From Paracoccus sp. TOH (GTDB lineage Bacteria; Pseudomonadota; Alphaproteobacteria; Rhodobacterales; Rhodobacteraceae): a stretch of DNA of 64,000 nt. This document shows, in pieces, positions 57,591-64,000 of this stretch. Made by a program: the position numbers and the translations under genes. The DNA is taken from positions 372,001 through 436,000 of the forward strand of contig NZ_CP098361.1 in assembly GCF_030388245.1 (NCBI RefSeq). Reading direction: 5' to 3'. The notes beneath the pieces are model-generated. The model was given only the letters and a program-made list of their open reading frames with translations, was not told where the DNA came from and made no database searches. Position 1 is the first letter of the stretch, and the number at the start of each line of letters is the position of its first letter.

Positions 57591-57699
57591 CGATGGAAGA
57601 TTTGCGACAGCCCCTTCCCGCCGCCCCGGACCGCCGCACCCTTTGGTTGCGGCCTCGGGGGCAAGCCGCTAAAAGCCCCGCAAACCCAAGGAGCTTCCG

Positions 57700-59016
57700 A
57701 TGATCCCGCGCTATGCCCGCCCCGAAATGGTCGCCATCTGGTCGCCCGAGACCAAGTTCCGCATCTGGTACGAGATCGAGGCCCATGCCTGCGACGCCCA
57801 GGCCGATCTGGGGGTGATCCCGCGCGAGAATGCCGAGGCGGTCTGGAAGGCCAGGGATGTCGAGTTCGACGTCGCCCGCATCGACGAAATCGAGGCGGTG
57901 ACCAAGCATGACGTCATCGCCTTCCTGACCCATCTGGCCGAGCATATCGGCGCCGAGGAGGCGCGTTTCGTCCACCAGGGCATGACCAGCTCGGACGTGC
58001 TGGACACCACGCTGAACGTGCAGCTGGTGCGCGCCGCCGACATCCTGCTGGCCGACATGGACAAGGTGCTGGCCGCGCTGAAGAAACGCGCCTTCGAGCA
58101 CAAGGACACCGTCCGCATCGGCCGCAGCCACGGCATCCATGCCGAGCCGACCACCATGGGCCTGACCTTCGCCCGCTTCTACGCCGAGATGGCCCGCGGC
58201 CGCGAACGGCTGGAACGCGCCCGCGAGGAAGTCGCGACCGGCGCCATCTCGGGCGCGGTCGGCACCTTCGCCAATATCGACCCGGCGGTCGAGGAGCATG
58301 TCTGCGCGAAAATGGGCCTGCGCCCCGAGCCGATCTCGACCCAGGTCATCCCGCGCGACCGCCATGCGATGTTCTTCGCCACGCTGGGCGTGATCGCCAG
58401 CTCGATCGAGAACATCGCCGTCGAGATCCGCCACATGCAGCGCACCGAGGTGCTCGAGGCCGAGGAATATTTCAGCCCCGGCCAGAAGGGCAGCTCGGCC
58501 ATGCCGCACAAACGGAACCCGGTGCTGACTGAGAACCTGACCGGCCTGGCCCGGCTGGTGCGCATGGCGGTGGTGCCGGCGATGGAGAACGTGGCGCTCT
58601 GGCACGAGCGCGACATCAGCCATTCCTCGGTCGAGCGCGGCATCGCCCCCGATGCGACGATCACCCTGGACTTCGCCCTGAACCGCCTGGCGGGGGTGAT
58701 CGAAAAGCTGGTGGTCTATCCCGAGAACATGTTGAAGAACATGAACAAGTTCAAGGGTCTGGTCATGTCGCAGCGGGTGCTTCTGGCCCTGACCCAGGCG
58801 GGTGTGTCGCGCGAGGACGCCTATCGCCTGGTGCAGCGCAACGCCATGAAGGTCTGGGAACAGGGCGCCGATTTCAAGACCGAGCTGCTGGGCGATGCCG
58901 AAGTCACCGCCGCGCTCTCGCCCGCCGAGATCGAGGAGAAGTTCGACCTCGGCTATCACACCAAGCATGTGGACACGATTTTCGCCCGCGTCTTCGGCGG
59001 GTCCGGCGCGCGTTAA
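57700..59016 (+). CDS. purB: Adenylosuccinate lyase
   Basis: 438 residues. It acts twice in purine synthesis, on SAICAR and on adenylosuccinate. The fumarase/aspartase-superfamily signature GSSAMPHKRNP lies at 264-274; GRSHGIHAEP at 141-150 supplies a catalytic histidine and MTSSDVLDT substrate contacts. AAGGAGCTTCCG precedes the ATG. The upstream region contains three 11-bp direct repeats. Confidence 0.97.
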   Translation: MIPRYARPEMVAIWSPETKFRIWYEIEAHACDAQADLGVIPRENAEAVWKARDVEFDVARIDEIEAVTKHDVIAFLTHLAEHIGAEEARFVHQGMTSSDVLDTTLNVQLVRAADILLADMDKVLAALKKRAFEHKDTVRIGRSHGIHAEPTTMGLTFARFYAEMARGRERLERAREEVATGAISGAVGTFANIDPAVEEHVCAKMGLRPEPISTQVIPRDRHAMFFATLGVIASSIENIAVEIRHMQRTEVLEAEEYFSPGQKGSSAMPHKRNPVLTENLTGLARLVRMAVVPAMENVALWHERDISHSSVERGIAPDATITLDFALNRLAGVIEKLVVYPENMLKNMNKFKGLVMSQRVLLALTQAGVSREDAYRLVQRNAMKVWEQGADFKTELLGDAEVTAALSPAEIEEKFDLGYHTKHVDTIFARVFGGSGAR

Positions 59017-59058
59017 CCGGACCTTCGCCTTTTCCTGCCAGATTGCCCCCAAGGACGG

Positions 59059-60129
59059 ATGAATCGGGGGCAATCCATGGGCGTTCCGGCGATCGGGGGG
59101 GCGGGGCTGACCGCCCGGCAGAAGGCGGCGGTGATCGTGCGGCTGGTGCTGGCCGAGGGCGAGGATATCGACCTCGCCCGGCTGCCGCCCGGGCTGCAGA
59201 CCGACCTGGCCCAGGAAATGGCGCTGATGGGCGTCATCGACCGCGAGACCCGCAACGCCATCGTGGCCGAATTCTGCGACCGGCTGGAAGCGGTGGGCCT
59301 GTCCTTTCCCGGCGACATCGACGGCACGCTGGACCTGCTCGACGGCCATCTCTCGCCCGACACCAGCGACCGGCTGCGGCGCATGGCGGCGCTGAACGGC
59401 GCCGGCGACCCCTGGGACCGCATCGCCGCGATGGGGCCGGCGCTGCTGGCCGAGCTGGCGCGGACCGAGGCGGTCGAGATCGCGGCGGTGATGTTCTCCA
59501 AGCTGCCGGTGCCGCGCGCGGCCGAAGTCTTCGGCCTGCTCGACCCCGCCCTGGCGCGGCGGATCGCCTATGCCATGTCGCTGACCGGCGGCATCGAGGC
59601 CGAGGCGCTGCGGCGCATCGGCAAGGCGCTGATCCAGGCCGCCGATGCGGTGCCGCAGCCGCCGCTGCAGGGCAAGGCCGGCGAAAAGGTCGGGGCGATC
59701 CTGAACTTCTCGCCCTCGTCCATGCGCGACAGCGTGCTGGCCGGATTGGACGATGACGACGCCGCCTTCGCCGGCGAGGTGCGCAAGACCATCTTCACCT
59801 GGGCCCACATCCCCCACCGCATCGACCCGCGCGACATCGCCCGCGTCACGCGCGAGACGGACAATGCCGTGCTGCTCAAGGCGCTGGCCGGCGCCAAGGG
59901 GGAGGCACGCGAGACCGTGGAATTCCTGCTGGGCGGCATCTCCTCGCGCCTGGCCGAGTCGATGCGCGAGGAAATGGAAGCACTCGGCAAGATCTCGACC
60001 CGCGATGCCGAGGAGGCGATGGACGAGGTGGTCGCCACCATCCGCCGCATGGAGGCCGCGGGCGACCTGTTCCTGATCGCCCCGGAGCTCGAGGAGGACG
60101 GGGAGGCGGGCGAGGAGACGCCCGGCTAG
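59059..60129 (+). CDS. Orphan FliG-like protein
   Basis: 356 residues. The C-terminal two thirds match flagellar motor switch FliG: AGEKVGAILNFSPSSMRDSVLAGL, then VRKTIFTWAHIPHRIDPRDIARVTRE and LLKALAGAKGEARETVEFLLGGISSRLAE. The N-terminal part is divergent (TARQKAAVIVRLVLAEGEDIDLARL). No flagellar gene is nearby and the neighbours are metabolic, so a switch-complex role is uncertain. Start 59059 (AAGGACGG just upstream) or 59077 (GGGGG six bases upstream); both give nearly the same protein. Confidence 0.8.
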   Translation: MNRGQSMGVPAIGGAGLTARQKAAVIVRLVLAEGEDIDLARLPPGLQTDLAQEMALMGVIDRETRNAIVAEFCDRLEAVGLSFPGDIDGTLDLLDGHLSPDTSDRLRRMAALNGAGDPWDRIAAMGPALLAELARTEAVEIAAVMFSKLPVPRAAEVFGLLDPALARRIAYAMSLTGGIEAEALRRIGKALIQAADAVPQPPLQGKAGEKVGAILNFSPSSMRDSVLAGLDDDDAAFAGEVRKTIFTWAHIPHRIDPRDIARVTRETDNAVLLKALAGAKGEARETVEFLLGGISSRLAESMREEMEALGKISTRDAEEAMDEVVATIRRMEAAGDLFLIAPELEEDGEAGEETPG

Positions 60130-60244
60130 ACCGGGCGCCGGGACAGGGCCTTGCCTGCAGCGCGGCTCTGCCCTAGCACTCTGGCCGAAGCGCGCGCCCT
60201 GGCCGCGCGACGGGCCGCTTGAAGCCGGGCTACGGGAAAGAGGC

Positions 60245-60388
60245 ATGACAAATCAGATCGCCATCGTGCTGGGCCTGCTGATCCTGGGGCTTTTCGTCGC
60301 AGACGCCCTGTTCCTGCACTGGGGCATGCCGCTTTTCCTGGGCAAGCAATTCGCCGGGTTGATCGAATATCTCAGTTTCTGGCGCTAG
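60245..60388 (+). CDS. 47-residue predicted membrane protein
   Basis: Starts MTNQIAIVLGLLILGLFVAD and ends GLIEYLSFWR. Residues 4-24 form one membrane span; the ending is amphipathic with a terminal Trp-Arg. GAAAGAGGC precedes the ATG. Similar tiny proteins ahead of gap occur in this order of bacteria as far as I recall, so I regard it as real although it is very short. Function unknown; no link to glycolysis is shown. Confidence 0.65.
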   Translation: MTNQIAIVLGLLILGLFVADALFLHWGMPLFLGKQFAGLIEYLSFWR

Positions 60389-60557
60389 GCTTCGGGGCGG
60401 CCCCGCCCCTCTCGATTCGCCGGCAGAACGGCTGGCCTGAAGGCACGGGGCTGGCCGATCTTGGTCGGCGACGGCCCGCATGGGGTCGGGCCCCGCCGGC
60501 TTGCGTCGCTAACATGCGATTTTCGGCGCTGTTTCGGTCGCAGCCGGTTTCAGGCAT

Positions 60558-60587
60558 TTGCATTCCCCCGACGATGCGGGCTATTTG
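60558..60587 (+). promoter_or_regulatory. Candidate gap promoter
   Basis: TTGCAT (60558-60563) and TATTTG (60582-60587) are 18 bases apart and lie about 35 bases before the gap ATG. Confidence 0.4.
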
Positions 60588-60622
60588 CACCGCGAAACTT
60601 CATCAGCGGCGGAGGAACCCCC

Positions 60623-61624
60623 ATGGCTGTCAAGGTGGCGATCAACGGCTTTGGTCGTATCGGTCGGAACGTGCTGCGCGCGATCATCGAATCGGGGCGC
60701 AATGATATCGAGGTCGTGGCGATCAACGACCTGGGCCCGGTCGAAACCAACGCGCATCTGCTGCGCTACGACTCGGTCCATGGCCGCTTTCCCGCCAAGG
60801 TGACGGTCTCGGGCGACTCGATCGACGTCGGCCGCGGCCCGATCAAGGTCACCGCCATCCGCAACCCGGCCGAACTGCCCTGGGGCGATATCGACGTCAT
60901 CATGGAATGCACCGGCATCTTCACCTCGAAGGACAAGGTGCAGCCGCATCTGTCGACCGGCGCCAAGCGCGTGCTGATCTCGGCCCCCGGCGACAATGCC
61001 GACAAGACCATCGTTTTCGGCGTGAACCACGACACGCTGACCAAGGACGACATCGTCGTCTCGAACGCCAGCTGCACCACCAACTGCCTGTCGCCGGTCG
61101 CCAAGGTGCTCAATGACAGCATCGGCATCGCCCGCGGCTTCATGACCACCATCCACAGCTATACCGGCGACCAGCCGACGCTGGACACCATGCACAAGGA
61201 CTTGTACCGCGCCCGCGCCGCGGCGCTGTCGATGATCCCGACCTCGACCGGTGCCGCCAAGGCCGTCGGCCTGGTGCTGCCCGAGCTCAAGGGCCGGCTG
61301 GACGGCGTCGCCATCCGCGTGCCGACCCCCAACGTCTCGGTGGTGGACCTGGTGTTCGAAGCCAAGCGCGACACCTCGGTCGAGGAGATCAACGCCGCGA
61401 TCAAGGCCGCCGCCGACGGCCCGCTCAAGGGCATCCTGGGCTATACCGACGAGCCGCTGGTCTCCTCGGACTTCAACCACGACAGCCACAGCTCGGTCTT
61501 CCACATGGACCAGACAAAGGTGATGGAGGGCAAGCTGGTCCGCATCCTCAGCTGGTACGACAACGAATGGGGCTTCTCGAACCGCATGGCCGACACCGCC
61601 GTGGCGATGGGCAAGCTGATCTGA
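60623..61624 (+). CDS. gap: Glyceraldehyde-3-phosphate dehydrogenase
   Basis: 333 residues. NAD-binding start [16 protein letters not shown] with Asp36 favouring NAD; catalytic Cys151 in [16 protein letters not shown]; His178 in [22 protein letters not shown] precedes the ATG. It oxidises glyceraldehyde 3-phosphate in glycolysis or runs in gluconeogenesis. A strong terminator follows. The host may hold a second paralogue. Confidence 0.98.
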   Translation: MAVKVAINGFGRIGRNVLRAIIESGRNDIEVVAINDLGPVETNAHLLRYDSVHGRFPAKVTVSGDSIDVGRGPIKVTAIRNPAELPWGDIDVIMECTGIFTSKDKVQPHLSTGAKRVLISAPGDNADKTIVFGVNHDTLTKDDIVVSNASCTTNCLSPVAKVLNDSIGIARGFMTTIHSYTGDQPTLDTMHKDLYRARAAALSMIPTSTGAAKAVGLVLPELKGRLDGVAIRVPTPNVSVVDLVFEAKRDTSVEEINAAIKAAADGPLKGILGYTDEPLVSSDFNHDSHSSVFHMDQTKVMEGKLVRILSWYDNEWGFSNRMADTAVAMGKLI

Positions 61625-61646
61625 ACCCATCCCAGCAAGCGATAAC

Positions 61647-61676
61647 GGAAACGCGCCCCAACGGGGCGCGTTTTCC
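61647..61676 (+). terminator. Terminator after gap
   Basis: GGAAACGCGCCCC pairs with GGGGCGCGTTTTCC across AAC. The T-run lies within the 3' arm; the symmetric stem can also serve the small gene from the opposite strand. Confidence 0.85.
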
Positions 61677-61702
61677 ATTCGGGCGCTCCTGACCGAGGCG
61701 GG

Positions 61703-62011
61703 CTATTTCGACAGGCGCCGCACATTCGCCCGGGTGCGCTTGCGATAGGGCCGCAGCGCCGCCGCCATCACCCTGTCGGCGCGCGCGCCGCGCCCTGCCG
61801 CGCGCAGCGCGGCATGCAAAGCCTCGGTCGCGGCATCGGCCTTTTCGACCACCATGCGCTGCGGCTCCGAGGCATCCTGTCGCAGGATCCCCATCATGCC
61901 GGCGGTGCGCAACGCGATGACCATCTGCGATTCCCAGGCCATGTGGGCCATCTGCTGCCAAAGCAGCAGCGGCGCCTGCATGGCCGAAAAATTCATCATT
62001 CCGAAGCCCAT
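61703..62011 (-). CDS. Small helical protein, Met-rich N-terminus
   Basis: 102 residues. ATG at 62011 has AAGGGAA eight bases upstream. The N-terminal part is Met/Ala/Gln-rich (MGFGMMNFSAMQAPLLLWQQ) and suggests an amphipathic helix; the C-terminal part is basic (RPYRKRTRANVRRLSK). Similar small proteins in Rhodobacterales have been given arbitrary database names such as antifreeze or phasin-like; neither label is supported by a motif here. It diverges from pyrC across 127 bases. Confidence 0.7.
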   Translation of the reverse strand: MGFGMMNFSAMQAPLLLWQQMAHMAWESQMVIALRTAGMMGILRQDASEPQRMVVEKADAATEALHAALRAAGRGARADRVMAAALRPYRKRTRANVRRLSK

Positions 62012-62138
62012 TCCGAATTCCCTTCGCACGTCGAGCAGGCAAGCAGGCTGCGCCCATGATACAGGAATGCCAAGCGCTTCTTTGGTACAAGTGATTGCGC
62101 TATGGCCTTGATGCCGCACCCGGTATACAGGGGAAATC

Positions 62139-63182
62139 ATGACCAAATCCGTAACGCTCCGACGTCCCGACGACTGGCACCTGCACCTGCGCGACGGCAC
62201 CATGCTGCAGGCAGTGGCTTCATTTTCCGGCCATTTCGGCCGGGCGATCATCATGCCGAACCTGGTGCCGCCGGTGGTGACCGGGGCGCAGGCCGCAGCC
62301 TATCGCGACCGGATCCGCGCCGCCCTGGGCCCGGAAGTGACGTTGCGTCCGTTGATGACGCTCTATCTGACCGAAACCACCGATCCGGCCGATGTGCTGG
62401 CCGCCCATGCCCAGGGAATCATCTCGGCGGTCAAGCTCTACCCGGCCGGGGCGACCACCAATTCGGCCTCGGGCGTGCGCGATTTCGACAAGGTTCGCCC
62501 GGTATTCGAGGCCATGGCCGGGGCCGGCATCCCGCTGTGCTTCCATGGCGAGGTCACCGATCCGGCGGTGGACATCTTCGACCGCGAGGCGGTGTTCATC
62601 GACCGCGTCCTGGATCCGATCCGCCGCGCCACACCCGGCCTACGCGTGGTGATGGAACATATCACCACCGCGGACGGGGTGGATTACGTCGCGGCCAACA
62701 CCGACATCGGCGCGACCATCACCACCCATCATCTGGTCATCAACCGCAACCATATCCTGGCGGGCGGCATCCGGCCGCATTACTATTGCCTGCCGGTCGC
62801 CAAGCGCGAAACCCATCGCCTGGCGCTGCGCAAGGCGGCAACCTCGGGCGATGCGCGCTTCTTCCTCGGCACCGACTCGGCGCCGCACCCGGACCGCGCC
62901 AAGGAATCGGCCTGCGGCTGCGCCGGCTGCTTCACCGCGCCGAACACCATGTCGATCCTGGCGCAGGTCTTCGAGGAGGAGGGCGCGCTCGACCGGCTCG
63001 AGGCCTTCACCGCGCTGAACGGCGCCGGCTTCTACCGCATGGAGCCGAACCCGGACCGCATCCGGCTGGTGAAACGCGACACGCCCGCCGCCTACCCGAC
63101 CCATATTCCCGCCGGCGACGAGACCGTCACCGTCTTCGATCCCGGCTTTCCGCTTTACTGGCATGTCGAGGATCCCGCATGA
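62139..63182 (+). CDS. pyrC: Dihydroorotase
   Basis: 347 residues, type II dihydroorotase closing the dihydroorotate ring in pyrimidine synthesis. Zinc ligands are His14 and His16 ([10 protein letters not shown]), the carboxylated lysine Lys99 (AVKLYPAG), HHLVINRNH and Asp in [13 protein letters not shown]. Start 62139 has GGGGAAATC upstream. It is coupled to pyrE by ATGA. Other pyr genes are elsewhere. Confidence 0.97.
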   Translation: MTKSVTLRRPDDWHLHLRDGTMLQAVASFSGHFGRAIIMPNLVPPVVTGAQAAAYRDRIRAALGPEVTLRPLMTLYLTETTDPADVLAAHAQGIISAVKLYPAGATTNSASGVRDFDKVRPVFEAMAGAGIPLCFHGEVTDPAVDIFDREAVFIDRVLDPIRRATPGLRVVMEHITTADGVDYVAANTDIGATITTHHLVINRNHILAGGIRPHYYCLPVAKRETHRLALRKAATSGDARFFLGTDSAPHPDRAKESACGCAGCFTAPNTMSILAQVFEEEGALDRLEAFTALNGAGFYRMEPNPDRIRLVKRDTPAAYPTHIPAGDETVTVFDPGFPLYWHVEDPA

Positions 63183-63850
63183 CCCTGCCCTTCCCCCCGC
63201 GCGAGGAAATCGCCCGCCTGACCGCCCGCATGCTGCTGGAGATCAAGGCGGTGCATTTCAACGCGGCCGAGCCCTATACCTATGCGTCGGGCCTCAAGGG
63301 GCCGACCTATATCGACTGCCGCAAGCTGATCTCCTATCCGCGCATCCGCTCGACGCTGATGGATTTCCTGTCGGCCACCGTGCTGCGCGACGCGGGCTTT
63401 GACGCCTTCGACAATATTGCCGGCGGCGAAACGGCGGGCATCCCCTTCGCGGCGCTGGTCGCCGAACGGCTGGAACTGCCGATGACCTATGTGCGCAAGA
63501 AGCCCAAGGGCTATGGCCGCAATGCCCGTATCGAAGGCGCGATGACCGAGGGCCAGCGCGTGCTGCTGGTCGAGGACCTGACCACCGACGGCGGCTCGAA
63601 GCTGAGCTTCGTCGACGCGATCCGCGAGACCGGCGCGACCTGCGGCCATACCGCGGTGATCTTCTATTACGGCATCTTCCCGGAAACCACGCAGCGCCTG
63701 GCCGACCATGGCGTGCGGCTGCATCATCTTTGCACCTGGTGGGACGTGCTGGCCGAGGCCAAGGCCCAGGGCTTCTACGACGAGGCGACGCTTTCCGAGG
63801 TCGAGAGCTTCCTGACCGATCCGCGCGCCTGGCAGGCGGCGCATCCCTGA
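63179..63850 (+). CDS. pyrE: Orotate phosphoribosyltransferase
   Basis: 223 residues. It makes orotidine 5'-phosphate from orotate and PRPP. The PRPP loop is [15 protein letters not shown] at about 128-142; [15 protein letters not shown] lies in the substrate pocket. The ATG overlaps the pyrC stop (ATGA). A repeat-type hairpin follows at the window's right edge. Confidence 0.96.
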   Translation: MTLPFPPREEIARLTARMLLEIKAVHFNAAEPYTYASGLKGPTYIDCRKLISYPRIRSTLMDFLSATVLRDAGFDAFDNIAGGETAGIPFAALVAERLELPMTYVRKKPKGYGRNARIEGAMTEGQRVLLVEDLTTDGGSKLSFVDAIRETGATCGHTAVIFYYGIFPETTQRLADHGVRLHHLCTWWDVLAEAKAQGFYDEATLSEVESFLTDPRAWQAAHP

Positions 63851-63891
63851 CCCGGCCCCGGCCTGCGGGCGCCTCGCCCGGCCGCCCGGCC

Positions 63892-63958
63892 GCAGGGTTT
63901 TTGGGCAACGAAGAAGGCGGAGAACCGCGCGTCCTTCTCTGTTGCCCAAATACCCCTG
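63892..63958. terminator. Long palindrome with GGGTATTTGG core after pyrE
   Basis: The left arm 63892-63916 (CAGGGTTTTTGGGCAACGAA and onward) and right arm 63933-63958 (ending GTTGCCCAAATACCCCTG) are near-perfect inverted copies with a 16-base centre. It is the fourth location in this window with the AAATACCC box. It probably ends pyrC-pyrE and could act both ways. Confidence 0.7.
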
Positions 63959-64000
63959 CCGCCCTTGCCACCAATGCAGGCGCGGCATTCTGCCCACAGC

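Larger units (their letters stand above)
57294..57699. other. glnA-purB intergenic region
   Basis: 406 bases. It holds the glnA terminator, about 200 bases of GC-rich spacer without a gene, and three 11-bp direct repeats about 110 bases before purB. Confidence 0.6.

Noticed and set aside
57214..60246. 1010-codon minus-strand frame across purB and the FliG-like gene
   Set aside because: Same artefact; the plus-strand genes have clear motifs.

Overview
The window looks like chromosome of an alphaproteobacterium of the order Rhodobacterales, most probably Paracoccus or a close relative. Four things point there: very high G+C with strong GC codon bias, the dusB(nifR3)-ntrB-ntrC-ntrY-ntrX-trkA-trkH-hfq-hflX gene order, a gene transfer agent (GTA)-type head cluster, and intergenic repeats carrying a GGGTATTTGG core. 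Genus and species are inferred from gene content; no rRNA is present. One tRNA gene (Leu, anticodon TAG) is present. I saw no CRISPR array, insertion sequence or replication origin.

Left edge (1-3258, minus strand): start of a GTA/HK97-type head module, with small terminase, large terminase, portal, a small coiled-coil/membrane protein and the first codons of a probable prohead protease. Next come fabF-mltG (minus), then a plus-strand group: TelA-like protein, DUF2927 lipoprotein, SPFH/GYF protein, double zinc-ribbon membrane protein and a PfkB sugar kinase. This group resembles the scattered TelA/SPFH membrane-stress modules of other bacteria and is one of two candidates for an under-described system.

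12.2-24.8 kb is the nitrogen and potassium regulatory block (minus strand): dusB-ntrB-ntrC, ntrY-ntrX, trkA-trkH, hfq-hflX. Many junctions use 4-base ATGA overlaps. Two imperfect elements with perfect 21-22 bp terminal inverted repeats sit in its gaps. 25-31 kb holds L-serine ammonia-lyase, a low-complexity lipoprotein, a YjbH-YjbF pair (exopolysaccharide-linked envelope proteins) and a 67-residue exported protein.

31.2-34.7 kb is metal uptake: zur-znuC-znuB diverging from znuA across Zur-like operators, followed by hemP. Then come a pseudouridine synthase with a 210-residue basic repeat tail, tadA and pyruvate carboxylase.

40.4-53.4 kb is a surface polysaccharide locus: a Tat-type GH128-like glycosidase, KpsE/KpsT/KpsM-type export genes, two paralogous two-domain glycosyltransferase/pyruvyltransferase proteins flanking the transporter, a methyltransferase, an FAD oxidoreductase, a sulfotransferase and an EDD-motif glycosyltransferase. 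One of the two paralogues is split by a single in-frame TAG. This is the second candidate system.

53.6-64 kb is core metabolism: tRNA-Leu, nnr, glnB-glnA, purB, an orphan FliG-like protein, a 47-residue membrane protein, gap, a small helical protein and pyrC-pyrE. glnB-glnA ties functionally to the ntr block in the same window. Long open frames antisense to real genes are GC artefacts and were left out.
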